Positions 26,344-35,248 are shown, counted from the first letter of the stretch. The stretch: DNA of 64,000 nucleotides from Candidatus Thiothrix putei (GCA_029972225.1 CP124756.1:781001-845000), one strand, 5' to 3'. Numbers and translations: made by a program. The notes: generated by a model not told the origin, from the sequence alone.

Positions 26344-27093
26344 TTATAAATACTCGTGGATGTTCATCATTCCAAGGATATACAGCAGTTCATTTGTTGT
26401 GATGTTACCGAATTCTTGGCGAATATTGACCAATACCTTTTCCGCGTACCGTGGTGTAATGCCCCACGTATGCGGAATGCTTTTCATGGGTTTGAACGTC
26501 AGCACGTGTCGCAGTACCATTTTTTGCGTATCATTCAGGCCGTCCAACAAGGGGGCAATAAAGAATCGCAAAGACTCTTTTGAATGAAATACCCCGTGGT
26601 GATAGTCGCCGGAAAGCGCAAATAATTGAGTAAGGTGCATTTTTTTCAATTTCTGAAAGTGGTTGGCACTGATATTTTTGCTGATGACGGAAATGCCAGC
26701 GATGGCAAACGTGCCGCGCTGTGCAGGGATTGAAAGACCATACTGGATACCGAAGCTGTTGCGTGCTTCTTCGGTTACTGCCCGTTCCTCACGACTTACC
26801 CGACCCGCGTTAATTTCCCCCCACCAATCAATCGGTTTGCGCCAGTCTTGCAATGCCAGACGCAACACAAAATCACGGTTGCCGTAGTTGTTCTTAATAT
26901 AGTGGGCAACAAACGGGGCAAAGCTTGCGGAATAGTGCAGCACGGGTTGCGCATCCTTACTCAAGTACATCGGCTTGGGGTAGAAAGAGTACAACACCCC
27001 GTCAAAACCCAAGTCAGTAACGGCGTCGGTCAGTGTTGTGAAAGCTTCCCCAAACGGGTGGTTTGGCGTCGAGGGTTGGGAAGTGTCAATCAT
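26344..27093 (-). CDS. LuxR-family regulator with autoinducer-binding-type domain (LuxR solo)
   Basis: A 249-residue protein. The N-terminal part (GFDGVLYSFYP, HYIKNNYGNRDFVLRLALQDWRKPIDW) fits the acyl-homoserine-lactone-binding domain, but the usual DP pair is DF here, so ligand specificity may differ. The C-terminal helix-turn-helix (LNDTQKMVLRHVLTFKPMKSIPHTWGITPRYAEKVLVNIRQEFG) is divergent from canonical LuxR. No luxI-type synthase is in the window, so it is an orphan (solo) regulator. It lies convergent to the kinase gene and just downstream of the SCO1 gene. Confidence 0.75.
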   Translation of the reverse strand: MIDTSQPSTPNHPFGEAFTTLTDAVTDLGFDGVLYSFYPKPMYLSKDAQPVLHYSASFAPFVAHYIKNNYGNRDFVLRLALQDWRKPIDWWGEINAGRVSREERAVTEEARNSFGIQYGLSIPAQRGTFAIAGISVISKNISANHFQKLKKMHLTQLFALSGDYHHGVFHSKESLRFFIAPLLDGLNDTQKMVLRHVLTFKPMKSIPHTWGITPRYAEKVLVNIRQEFGNITTNELLYILGMMNIHEYL

Positions 27094-27102
27094 GGGGTTC
27101 TA

Positions 27103-27729
27103 TTAATCAGGCTGGAGTTTTAAGGCTTCCCGAATACTGGCTGCCACCGTATCCGGTGTCATCTCATGCGGCAAAATCGTGACAAACTGCCCGTCTTTGC
27201 TAATCAGGTAGGTGTTGGAGGTATGGTCGATCATATACCCCATCGCTGAAGTGCTGGTGACTTTTGAGAAGAATGCGCCGTATTGCTGTGCCGCTTGTTG
27301 CACTTCCTCTGCTGTACCCGTTACACCCTTGATATTGGGGTGGAAATGTTGGGCATACGTGTTCAGGCGTTCGCCATTATCGCGTTCGGGGTCGACGCTG
27401 ACAAAGAGCGGTTGCACTTGCGCCAGTTCTTCAGCGCTGAGTTTTTTAAGACCTGCACTGATAATCGCCAAGGTGGTGGGGCAAATATCCGGGCAGGAGG
27501 CGTAGCCGAAATACAGCACCACGACTTTGCCGCTGAAATCGCTGAGTTTGGTCGGTTTTCCTGCTTGCGTGAGGGTGAAATCACCGCCGAATTTGCCTGC
27601 TACCACCGGAACACGGGTACTGCCACTCGGTGTTGCAGTGGGGGGGACGTTGGTGGACAGTAAGTATTGCGCGGCAACAATACCGACGACGAAGGCGAGG
27701 GCGGCAACGAGCAGGGGTATCTTTTTCAA
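27103..27729 (-). CDS. SCO1/SenC-type copper chaperone for cytochrome oxidase
   Basis: A protein of about 208 residues with an N-terminal membrane anchor (KKIPLLVAALAFVVGIVAAQYLL) and a thioredoxin-like domain facing the periplasm. The copper ligands are visible: CPDIC in FGYASCPDICPTTLA and the distal His in MIDHTSNTYL. It delivers copper to the CuA site of oxidase subunit II. The start is taken at a TTG at 27729 with GGAG 8 bases upstream; an ATG at 27768 would add 13 polar residues before the anchor. Confidence 0.9.
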   Translation of the reverse strand: MKKIPLLVAALAFVVGIVAAQYLLSTNVPPTATPSGSTRVPVVAGKFGGDFTLTQAGKPTKLSDFSGKVVVLYFGYASCPDICPTTLAIISAGLKKLSAEELAQVQPLFVSVDPERDNGERLNTYAQHFHPNIKGVTGTAEEVQQAAQQYGAFFSKVTSTSAMGYMIDHTSNTYLISKDGQFVTILPHEMTPDTVAASIREALKLQPD

Positions 27730-27895
27730 GCGGTTATCTCCGAACTTAGCGTCGTTTGAGCATAGCATTGTGTGGGGTGCTTAAGCTCGTATTTTTAATG
27801 ACTTACAGTTTGTCAGGGATTTACATGGCCTGGGGTAAATTGATCTATAGGTGCGAAGGAGGCGTGTATTACCCCTATCCAGAGGAGGAAGTGTT

Positions 27896-28915
27896 ATGGC
27901 ATCCCTAATAAGTGACCCCGTAGTGACCGATGAACCCATTCCCGCCGTGCGGCGCTTAGACAGCAGTGCGCCGCTGCGTTGGCTTAGCAAGGGCTGGGAT
28001 GATTTGAAAGTCAGACCCGTTGCCAGCATTACTTACGGCTTAGTATTTGTTATTGCAGGGATTTTAATGATCGGGTTCGGCCCTGCTAACCCGTTGTTTG
28101 CCTTGCTGTTGATTTCCAGCTTTATGTTGATTGGCCCGCTGGCGGCGGTGGGCTTGTATGACATGAGTCAGCGGATTGAGGAAGGGCATACGCCTTCGTT
28201 GTTACATGCGTTGTCGAATGCGCGGGTGAGTACTGGCAAGTTGATTACTTTTGGCTTGATTTTGGGTGCGGTGATGCTCGCTTGGCTAGTAGTGACCATA
28301 GGGGTTATTAACCTGTTTTTCGGGGATAGCCCGTTGGTGACGGGGAGTTTGGCGACGTTGCTGAATGGGCGTGAGTCTTTGCCGTTTTTTGCGGTCTTTA
28401 TGTTGGGCGGTTTGATCATGGGGCTGTTGGCATCGGCGGTGGCGATAGTGTCGATTCCGTTGGCAAGTCATCGGGTGGCAGATACGCTGACGGCTGGGGT
28501 GATTTTGTTGGTGGTGCTGGTGGTGTGGGCGCGGTTGATTGCGATGCTGTTTGGCTTGGTTTTCGATAACACCGGCTTGGTGAGCGGTGGTTGGGAAACC
28601 TTGGTGGGGGATGCGAATTTCTTGCCATTCATTGCTACGTTTGTGGTGTGTGGCGCGGTGTTGGCGGTGGTGGCGTTTGGGATTAGTGTGGTGACAGTGC
28701 CCTTGTTGGCGCATCGGCAGGTGGGGGTGATGACGGCGATGGTTACCAGCATTCGGGCGGTTTACAAAAATCCGGTGGTGATGATGCGTTGGGCGGCAAC
28801 CATTGCTGTAGTGATTCTGGTGGGCATGGCTACGTTTTTCATTGGCTTGGCGGTAACATTGCCGTTGATCGGTCACGCCAGTTGGCACGCTTACCGTGAG
28901 ACGGTGGGTCAATAA
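27896..28915 (+). CDS. DUF2189 integral membrane protein with internal duplication
   Basis: A 339-residue polytopic membrane protein. The start (AVRRLDSSAPLRWLSKGWDDLKVRPVASITYGLVF) and end (LPLIGHASWHAYRETVGQ) match the DUF2189 family and the paralogue at 31178. It is about 80 residues longer because one two-helix segment is present twice (around LPFFAVFMLGGLIMGLLASAVA and LPFIATFVVCGAVLAVVAFGIS). AGAGGAGG lies 8 bases before the ATG. The next gene follows after 19 bases. DUF2189 genes often sit with cytochrome oxidase genes, but their role is unknown. Confidence 0.85.
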   Translation: MASLISDPVVTDEPIPAVRRLDSSAPLRWLSKGWDDLKVRPVASITYGLVFVIAGILMIGFGPANPLFALLLISSFMLIGPLAAVGLYDMSQRIEEGHTPSLLHALSNARVSTGKLITFGLILGAVMLAWLVVTIGVINLFFGDSPLVTGSLATLLNGRESLPFFAVFMLGGLIMGLLASAVAIVSIPLASHRVADTLTAGVILLVVLVVWARLIAMLFGLVFDNTGLVSGGWETLVGDANFLPFIATFVVCGAVLAVVAFGISVVTVPLLAHRQVGVMTAMVTSIRAVYKNPVVMMRWAATIAVVILVGMATFFIGLAVTLPLIGHASWHAYRETVGQ

Positions 28916-28934
28916 TAGTAAGCAAAGGAAACGC

Positions 28935-30287
28935 ATGGCAGTTACGTCGTTTATGTTACCTGACCCGCAGGGTCACGCCCGTGCTTTGGCGGCTAATTGG
29001 CTGAAATTGGGGATTTTTGCGTTGCTGGCAGCGGGGATTTTTTCCCTGCTGTTGGTGATGTCACGCACGCCTGCGGTGCAGGAGGTGATTCCTTGGTTGG
29101 ATTTTTTTCACACGGCGTTGGTGGTGCATGTGGTGCTGTCGGTGTTGGTGTGGTTTTTGGCGTTTGCGGGGGGGTTGTGGACGGCGAATAGTGCGATTGC
29201 GTCGCCTTGGTGGGATAAGACGATTCTGGCGGTGACGGCGTTGGGAACCGTGTTGATTGTGGCATCGCCTTTTACTGGAGATGGCAATCCGTTATTGAAC
29301 AATTACGTACCTGTCCTGCAACAACCGGTGTTTCTGGTGGGCTTAAGCCTGTTTGGGGTTGGGTTTACTTGGTTGATTATCCGTTCCTTGATGGTGGCGG
29401 GGCATCAGGGTGTGGCGGGCTTGGGTATTTACCTGAGCATTCTAGTGTCGGCGATGTCGGTGCTGGCGGTGTTGTTTACCGGGGTAAATTTGCCTGCCGA
29501 CGCAACGGGGCAGGGGTTTTTTGAAGTGTTGTTCTGGGGTGGTGGGCATACGTTGCAATTCACCCATTCATTATTGCTGATGGTGGCGTGGCTGTGGTTG
29601 GCGCAAGCTACTGGCATGACTGTGCGTATTGCGCCGCGTTTGGCACGGTGGTTATTGGTGTTGATGTTGCTGCCTGTATTGGCAGTGCCGTTCATTTACT
29701 TACAGCATGAGGTGATGTTGGCGGAACATCGGGCGGCGTTTACTCACTTGATGAAGTACGGCGGGTTGACTTCGTTGCCATTGGGTTTGGTGGTGGTGTG
29801 GTCAGTGTTGCGGGCAAGTCGGGTGGTGGATACGGGTTTGCGTCCGCAGCGGAATGCGTTGTATGCCTCCATTGTGTTGTTTGCAGCAGGTGGGATTATC
29901 GGTTTTCTGATTCACGGGGTGAATGTGGTGATTCCGGCGCATTACCACGGTTCGATTGTGGGGGTGACGCTGGCGTTTATGGGGCTGACGTATTATTTGC
30001 TGCCACGTTTGGGTTTTCGCGCTGCTACTTCAAAGTGGGCGGCGTGGCAGCCGTATATTTATGGTGGTGGGCAGTTGATGCACATTCTGGGGTTGGCGTG
30101 GTCGGGTGGTTACGGGGTGCAGCGCAAGACGGCTGGGGCGGCGCAAGGTTTGGAAAACCTGCCCCAAATCCTCGGCATGGGGATGATGGGGCTAGGTGGT
30201 TTGATTGCCATTATTGGCGGGGGGATTTTCGTGGTGGTGGTGTTGCGGGCGATGTATGCCAAGCCTTACAGCCACCCTGCCACATAA
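28935..30287 (+). CDS. Orphan heme-copper oxidase subunit I-like protein
   Basis: A 450-residue protein with about 12 membrane helices. His residues sit where haem and CuB ligands occur in oxidase subunit I: HTALVVHVVLSVLVWFLAF, WGGGHTLQFTHSLLL and IPAHYHGSIVGVTLAFMGLTYYLLPRLG. There is no subunit II beside it; instead it pairs with a DUF2189 gene and lies between SCO1 and CyoE. It may be a divergent cbb3/NOR-type subunit or a haem-binding protein helping oxidase assembly or NO handling. AAAGGAA precedes the ATG. It overlaps the convergent cyoE by 22 bases. Confidence 0.75.
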   Translation: MAVTSFMLPDPQGHARALAANWLKLGIFALLAAGIFSLLLVMSRTPAVQEVIPWLDFFHTALVVHVVLSVLVWFLAFAGGLWTANSAIASPWWDKTILAVTALGTVLIVASPFTGDGNPLLNNYVPVLQQPVFLVGLSLFGVGFTWLIIRSLMVAGHQGVAGLGIYLSILVSAMSVLAVLFTGVNLPADATGQGFFEVLFWGGGHTLQFTHSLLLMVAWLWLAQATGMTVRIAPRLARWLLVLMLLPVLAVPFIYLQHEVMLAEHRAAFTHLMKYGGLTSLPLGLVVVWSVLRASRVVDTGLRPQRNALYASIVLFAAGGIIGFLIHGVNVVIPAHYHGSIVGVTLAFMGLTYYLLPRLGFRAATSKWAAWQPYIYGGGQLMHILGLAWSGGYGVQRKTAGAAQGLENLPQILGMGMMGLGGLIAIIGGGIFVVVVLRAMYAKPYSHPAT

Positions 30288-31162
30288 TGATCTACTAGCA
30301 GTGCAATAAACAGAGCACTCAGGTAGAAAATCGAATAGCCGAAGGTTTTCATTGCGTGCTGATCACCTTCGGTACGGTACAACACAATAGCGTGATACAG
30401 GAAACCTACCCCCAAGCCGCTCGCAGCCACCAAGTAAATCACCCCACTCATGTGTGTCAAAAACGGCATTAACGTCACCGCAATCAGCATCAGCGTATAC
30501 AGCACAATATTGAGTTTGGTGAAGGCTACCCCGTGAGTCACCGGCAACATCGGCACACCCGCTTTACGGTAATCTTCACGGCGTTTAATCGCCAGCGGCC
30601 AGAAATGCGGTGGCGTCCAAATGAAAATAATCAGAAACAGCAGCAGCGCATCGGTATGCAACTCCCCGGTCACGGCTGTCCAGCCTAACACAGGTGGAGC
30701 GGCCCCGGCAGCGCCACCCAGCACGATATTGTGTGGGGTAGAGCGTTTCAAATACATGGTATAAATCACTGCATAACCCACCATCGACGCCAGTGTCAAC
30801 AGGGCAGTCAGCCAATTGACCATCACACCCAAGATCACCATCGACAGAACGCCCAGACCCACCGCAAACACCAAGGCTTGCGCCGTGCTGAGTTGGTGTT
30901 GGGGCAGGGGGCGGTGTTCGGTGCGCTTCATCACCGCATCAATTTTCTGGTCAACGATATGATTAATCGCCGCCCCGCAGGAAGCTCCCAAGCCAATCCC
31001 CAACAACCCCCAAAACAAGGTGTTGAGCGGTATCGCATCAGGGCTTGCCAGCAGCATTCCCACCAACGCGGTGAACACAATCAGGCTCACGACTTTGAGT
31101 TTGCATAAGCACAGATAGGCTTTCCAGTTGATTCCTGCCTCAAGGGCGGCGACATTGATCAT
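30266..31162 (-). CDS. cyoE: Protoheme IX farnesyltransferase (haem O synthase)
   Basis: A 298-residue UbiA-family membrane prenyltransferase that adds a farnesyl group to haem B, the first step to haem A for the aa3 oxidase. The prenyl-diphosphate motif appears as NHIVDQKIDAVMKRTEHRPLP, and the second motif as the HFWPLAIKRREDYRKAGVPMLP region. Eight to nine hydrophobic segments are present, as expected. It lies in the oxidase assembly run on the minus strand, 15 bases after a DUF2189 gene; ctaA, the next enzyme in haem A synthesis, is at 41623. Confidence 0.95.
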   Translation of the reverse strand: MINVAALEAGINWKAYLCLCKLKVVSLIVFTALVGMLLASPDAIPLNTLFWGLLGIGLGASCGAAINHIVDQKIDAVMKRTEHRPLPQHQLSTAQALVFAVGLGVLSMVILGVMVNWLTALLTLASMVGYAVIYTMYLKRSTPHNIVLGGAAGAAPPVLGWTAVTGELHTDALLLFLIIFIWTPPHFWPLAIKRREDYRKAGVPMLPVTHGVAFTKLNIVLYTLMLIAVTLMPFLTHMSGVIYLVAASGLGVGFLYHAIVLYRTEGDQHAMKTFGYSIFYLSALFIALLVDHYVAGWL

Positions 31163-31177
31163 CGGGGGTACTCCGTT

Positions 31178-31963
31178 TTATTCTTCAGCAATCAAATCAC
31201 GGTAAGCGTGCCAGCTTGCATGACCGGCAATCGGCAAGGTAATCGCCAATGCGACGAAAAAGAAAATAAATCCTAAGAAAATTAATGTCGCCAAAATAAA
31301 TGCCCAGCTCAGCATCACACCGGGGTTAGCCATCACCGCTTTCACACTGGTAATCATCGCGGTAATGACATCAACGCGCTTGTCAGTAATCAAGGGTACG
31401 GAAATCACGCTGATCGAAAAGGCTACCACTGCAACAACTGCACCGCTTAACGCCCATACAAATAAGAATGGCACAAACTGCTCGTGTCCGATTAAAGTAT
31501 CCAGCCAGTTGTCGGTAATGGTCACATTATTGAAGAACATCGCAACCGTAACCGATGAAATCACCGCCCAGATCCCCATCAACACGCCTAACACCATCGC
31601 AAAGCTGGCTAAGCTCACCCCGTTAAAGCGTAAACCGTCGATACCTTGGCTGAAATGCGGTTTGTTACCCTGTTCCAAGGTGCGGCTCATGCAATAAAAG
31701 CCGACGGCGACAATCGGCCCTAAAATCAGAAAGCCGGTGGCAAGTGAGGTGACGAAAATGGGGTTTGCCCACGACAACCACGCGAGGATTAGCCCCAACA
31801 CCACATAAATCATGCCGTAAGTAATGCTGGCAGCGGGCGAGGCTTTGAAATCTTTGATACCGGCGTTGAGCCAGCGCATAGAGGCTTCGGAATCGACTTT
31901 CCGCACGGTTAGGCGCGGGGCTTCAGTGATCACGGTGTGGTCGGTACTGCTAATCGTGGCCAT
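31178..31963 (-). CDS. DUF2189 integral membrane protein
   Basis: A 261-residue polytopic membrane protein of the standard DUF2189 length. Conserved ends are RKVDSEASMRWLNAGIKDFKASPAASITYGMIY and LPIAGHASWHAYRDLIAEE. Its central helices correspond to a segment that is doubled in the paralogue at 27896. GAGGAG precedes the ATG. It sits between the thioredoxin-like assembly gene and cyoE; the function is unknown but linked to oxidase biogenesis by position. Confidence 0.88.
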   Translation of the reverse strand: MATISSTDHTVITEAPRLTVRKVDSEASMRWLNAGIKDFKASPAASITYGMIYVVLGLILAWLSWANPIFVTSLATGFLILGPIVAVGFYCMSRTLEQGNKPHFSQGIDGLRFNGVSLASFAMVLGVLMGIWAVISSVTVAMFFNNVTITDNWLDTLIGHEQFVPFLFVWALSGAVVAVVAFSISVISVPLITDKRVDVITAMITSVKAVMANPGVMLSWAFILATLIFLGFIFFFVALAITLPIAGHASWHAYRDLIAEE

Positions 31964-32012
31964 AACACTTTCTCCTCTTCACTTTATTAAAATTCAGCCT
32001 TGTGGCTCTTGC

Positions 32013-32636
32013 TCAACCCACCTGCGACACTTTGAGCAGGCGGCGTAAATCTTTGATAATCAACTCGCCGTTGAAATCGGGTGGATACGACATCATCACA
32101 TTCCCCAGCGGGTCGATGATGTAAAGACCGTCTTGCGCCACCGGGTTAGGGTTCTGCAAGACCGACTGCAAGTGTTGGATGGTATCTGCTGCACCTACAG
32201 CAATACGCATTCCCGCGTGTTCGGCTAAGCGCGGTTGCAAGGTGGCTAACTGGCTGGTTTCAGTCAATACCAGCAGACGCTCGACGCGGCGGCGTTCATT
32301 ACCCATCGCTTGCCGCACTTGGCGCAGGAAATACAGGTTCTTCTGACAATGTTCGCTGCACGCTGAATCTGCCACTGTCACCAATACCCAACTGCCACGC
32401 AAATCCACTGTATTGAACGTAGCACCGTTCAGGCTTTCTAGCGGTAATTCACCCACTGCCCGCACGGGGGATATTAACGTGCCGTAATTGGTGGTGGGGG
32501 GAAGGGGCAACATATCCCTGTTTTGGTAGTATAACCAACCACCTAGGTAAGGGAATGCACACACCGCCACCAATATCCATAAGGTGCGATTGCTGCGTTT
32601 GGGGGAAGAAACGGCGGCATCAGTGGCTGAAGTCAT
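32013..32636 (-). CDS. Membrane-anchored SCO/thioredoxin-like oxidase assembly protein
   Basis: A 207-residue protein with one N-terminal membrane helix (TLWILVAVCAFPYLGGWLYY) and a periplasmic thioredoxin-like domain. A Cys pair is present in DSACSEHCQKN (CSEHC), in the place of the SCO copper motif, but the distal His of SCO1 is not evident. The end (GLYIIDPLGNVMMSYPP) fits the family often found next to SURF1 in proteobacterial oxidase operons. Its ATG overlaps the SURF1 stop by 4 bases. Confidence 0.8.
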   Translation of the reverse strand: MTSATDAAVSSPKRSNRTLWILVAVCAFPYLGGWLYYQNRDMLPLPPTTNYGTLISPVRAVGELPLESLNGATFNTVDLRGSWVLVTVADSACSEHCQKNLYFLRQVRQAMGNERRRVERLLVLTETSQLATLQPRLAEHAGMRIAVGAADTIQHLQSVLQNPNPVAQDGLYIIDPLGNVMMSYPPDFNGELIIKDLRRLLKVSQVG

Positions 32637-33415
32637 AGGGTTTCCTTGGAAGTAACGCTAGGGTATTTACGGAGGTTCAGCGACACATAAGCACTCAATA
32701 CAATCAGCCCGAATGCGCCCCACTGAATGCTATAGCCGATGTGCATCCCCGCCGTATTGCTGTAAGCAGGCCAGTCCCGGCGTAAACCATCAGCGCTTTC
32801 CGAGGTTTGCAGCAACACATACGGTGCAAGCGAATGCCCCAGTTTGTGTGCGAAATGCGCCATATCCAGATACAACCAGCGTTGGTTGCCTTCGGTGTCG
32901 GCTGCCATCTCGCCAAACAGAAATACGGGTTTGGAGCGGGGTGATTCCAGTGTCCCCGTCAGGGTTATGCCATCTGTTGGGGTTGGAATGTTGGGCAATA
33001 CTTGACGATTAGCGCCTACGGCAATCCAGCCCCGGTTTACCAGTAGATGCTGCCCGTTTGCCATGCGTAATGGGGTAATCACATGGTAGCCCGCTTTGCC
33101 CTGATGCACGCTATTGTCCAGCAAGACCGTATTAGCGGCTTCCCAGTAACCACTGACAGTGGCGGGGCGAAAGCGTTGTGCAGGCCAGTCCACACGCGTC
33201 TCATTCAGATTGAGCGGCGCTTGGGCAGTTTGTTGCATGACCGCTTGCGCCATCTGGGTTTTGTAGGCGGCGCGTTGGTATTGCCACACCGCTAATGCCG
33301 TGAAAATGCCCACCATCACCACCGTCAATAGCGTGGTAAAAACGCTAGGTTGAAAGCGGTAACGTGCTGTTATACTGGTATTTTCACCCTGCTGTAACAA
33401 TCCGAGGTTCCTCAT
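32633..33415 (-). CDS. SURF1-family oxidase assembly protein
   Basis: About 260 residues with the SURF1 layout: an N-terminal membrane helix (FTTLLTVVMVGIFTALAVWQYQRA), a periplasmic domain with PATVSGYW, GKAGYHVITPL and HLLVNRGW, and a C-terminal helix (HIGYSIQWGAFGLIVLSAYVSLNL). SURF1 helps insert haem A into subunit I. The start is uncertain: the ATG at 33415 overlaps head-to-head (CATG) with the divergent DUF2909 gene, so a start a few codons further in is possible. Confidence 0.9.
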   Translation of the reverse strand: MRNLGLLQQGENTSITARYRFQPSVFTTLLTVVMVGIFTALAVWQYQRAAYKTQMAQAVMQQTAQAPLNLNETRVDWPAQRFRPATVSGYWEAANTVLLDNSVHQGKAGYHVITPLRMANGQHLLVNRGWIAVGANRQVLPNIPTPTDGITLTGTLESPRSKPVFLFGEMAADTEGNQRWLYLDMAHFAHKLGHSLAPYVLLQTSESADGLRRDWPAYSNTAGMHIGYSIQWGAFGLIVLSAYVSLNLRKYPSVTSKETL

Positions 33416-33623
33416 GTGGTTTAAAGTACTGATTATCATCAATCTGGCTCTGATCCTGATCAGCTTGATCTCTGGCGTGTTTTTCCTCGCCAAGGATGAT
33501 GGCAAATCCAATCGGGTAGTCACATCGCTGACAACGCGGGTAGCGCTTTCGGTTTTCCTCTTGTGTTTGTTAATGGTCGGTTACTTTACCGGTCAAATTG
33601 TGCCGCATGGTGTTGTGCCGTGA
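33414..33623 (+). CDS. Twin-transmembrane DUF2909 protein
   Basis: A 69-residue protein with two membrane helices (KVLIIINLALILISLISGVFF and VALSVFLLCLLMVGYFTGQIVPHG) joined by a short loop, matching the DUF2909 small proteins regularly found beside SURF1 and ctaE. CCGAGG lies upstream of the ATG. The ATG shares two bases with the opposite SURF1 start. Confidence 0.9.
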   Translation: MWFKVLIIINLALILISLISGVFFLAKDDGKSNRVVTSLTTRVALSVFLLCLLMVGYFTGQIVPHGVVP

Positions 33624-33726
33624 AGAAGAAACCCCCTCTAACTCCCCCTTATCAGGGGGAGAACTGGAGAGGCGTACCTTCTTGTTCCTCCCCTGATAAG
33701 GGGAGGTTAGGAGGGGTTTCTTCTCT
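33624..33726. repeat. Large imperfect inverted repeat between convergent genes
   Basis: Two arms of about 37 bases (AAGAAGAAACCCCCTCTAAC... and the near complement ...GGTTAGGAGGGGTTTCTTCT) flank a spacer of about 25 bases. Each arm holds its own palindrome (CTCCCCCTTATCAGGGGGAG on the left). It lies in the gap between the convergent DUF2909 and ctaE genes and could act as a bidirectional terminator. Related to the repeat at 19874. Confidence 0.85.
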
Positions 33727-33728
33727 CC

Positions 33729-34628
33729 CTACAACCAATACACGAAAATAAACAGCGCAATCCACACCACGTCGACGAAGTGCCAATACCACGCGACCGC
33801 TTCAAACGCGAAGTGATTGTGTTCGGTGAAATGGTGTCTGGCACTGCGTACCGCAATCACAATCAGCATAATTGTACCGATGGTGACATGCAGGCCGTGA
33901 AAGCCCGTCAGCATGTAAAACGTTGAACCATACACCCCCGCATTCAGCGTCAAATCCATCGCATGATGCGCGTGCCAGTATTCATAGCCTTGTACGAAAA
34001 AGAAGATCGTTCCCAGCGTAATGGTCATGATCAAACCGCGCACCAGTTGTTTATTGTTATTCTTTTTCAAGCCCCAATGTGCCCACGTCAGGGTTACACC
34101 ACTGGACAGCAAAATAATGGTATTAAGAAATGGCAAACCCCACGGCCCCATCGCTTCTTTTGCTGCCACGTATTTGGTGCCGTCCGCATCCGGCAGGTTG
34201 AGCAGCGGCCAATTGTATTGGAAGCCTTCCCACAAGATATTGGATGTACCTAATTGTCCGTCCCCGCCCAGATACGGCAGGGTGATATTGCGCAAGTAGT
34301 ATAAACAGCCGAAAAACGTGACAAAGAACGCTGCTTCCGAGGTAATGAACCAAAACATCCCTTGGCGGAACGAACGGCTCACTTGCCCGTTGTATTTGCC
34401 GGTCAGGTTTTCGTCAATGACCGAACCGAACCAGCCATGCATCAAGTGCGCAATCACCGCAAAGCCCGTCACCATGATCAAACTGCCTGCCAAGCCCATT
34501 TTATTGATGCTTAGCACCAAGCCGAAAAACAGCATGAAGATGCCAAACACTGCAATAATCGGCCAGCGGCTGGGTTCGGGGATGTAATACGCTTCCTTGT
34601 CCGTGTGTGTATCTGCATGTGTGCTCAT
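33729..34628 (-). CDS. ctaE: Cytochrome c oxidase subunit III
   Basis: A 299-residue protein with seven membrane helices and the COX3 signatures SEAAFFVTFFG, NTIILLSSGVTLTWAHWGL, GSTFYMLTGFHGLHVTIG and VAWYWHFVDVVWIALF. It stabilises the aa3 core and helps proton uptake. It follows ctaG with a 4-base overlap and is the last oxidase gene of the run, next to the inverted repeat at 33624. Confidence 0.97.
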   Translation of the reverse strand: MSTHADTHTDKEAYYIPEPSRWPIIAVFGIFMLFFGLVLSINKMGLAGSLIMVTGFAVIAHLMHGWFGSVIDENLTGKYNGQVSRSFRQGMFWFITSEAAFFVTFFGCLYYLRNITLPYLGGDGQLGTSNILWEGFQYNWPLLNLPDADGTKYVAAKEAMGPWGLPFLNTIILLSSGVTLTWAHWGLKKNNNKQLVRGLIMTITLGTIFFFVQGYEYWHAHHAMDLTLNAGVYGSTFYMLTGFHGLHVTIGTIMLIVIAVRSARHHFTEHNHFAFEAVAWYWHFVDVVWIALFIFVYWL

Positions 34629-35248
34629 GGTGATTCCTTATGGCTCGTGTTCAATGCCGCGTGTTGTTCCGGTGTTAAGGCGTTGGTGCGGTCGGTATTC
34701 ATGAAGGTGTAAGACAGCGTGACCGTGGCGTACTGCTTATCCACTTTCGGGTCGATGGTGAAATACACGGGCATTTCCTTGGCTTCACCGGGCTGCAACA
34801 CTTGCTGGGTGAAACAGAAACACTCGATTTTCTTGAGGTGTTCCGTTACTTGCCAAGGGGTAATGCCTGGAATGGCTTGCCCGGTAATCGGTTTGTCCGA
34901 GTTGTTTTTGGCGTAATAACTGACCGCCACCCGTTCGCCGGGATGCACTTGGACTTGCTTCACCAGCGGGCGAAATTCCCACGGTAAGCCAGTGTTGATG
35001 GTGGCATCAAATTGCACGGTAATCAGGCGGCTGGTATCGACGTGGGTAATGGCGGACGTATCCGTCATGCGCCCACCCGGTGTACCCGCCACGCCATTGA
35101 TGCCACCGATGTCACAGGCCAGTTGGTATAACGGCACCATTGCGAATCCAAACGCAAACATACCGCCCACCACCAAGAACAAGCGGCGCGTGACACGCCG
35201 GTTCTTGCTGGCTAAAGTGTCGCTGGGTGGGTTGGCTGGCGTACTCAT
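34625..35248 (-). CDS. ctaG: Cox11/CtaG copper chaperone for CuB
   Basis: A 207-residue membrane-anchored periplasmic protein. One N-terminal helix (RLFLVVGGMFAFGFAMVPLYQLACD) and the Cox11 copper motif ECFCFTQQ. It delivers copper to CuB of subunit I. Its ATG overlaps the stop of the small gene upstream (ATGA), and its stop overlaps the ctaE start. Confidence 0.95.
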   Translation of the reverse strand: MSTPANPPSDTLASKNRRVTRRLFLVVGGMFAFGFAMVPLYQLACDIGGINGVAGTPGGRMTDTSAITHVDTSRLITVQFDATINTGLPWEFRPLVKQVQVHPGERVAVSYYAKNNSDKPITGQAIPGITPWQVTEHLKKIECFCFTQQVLQPGEAKEMPVYFTIDPKVDKQYATVTLSYTFMNTDRTNALTPEQHAALNTSHKESP

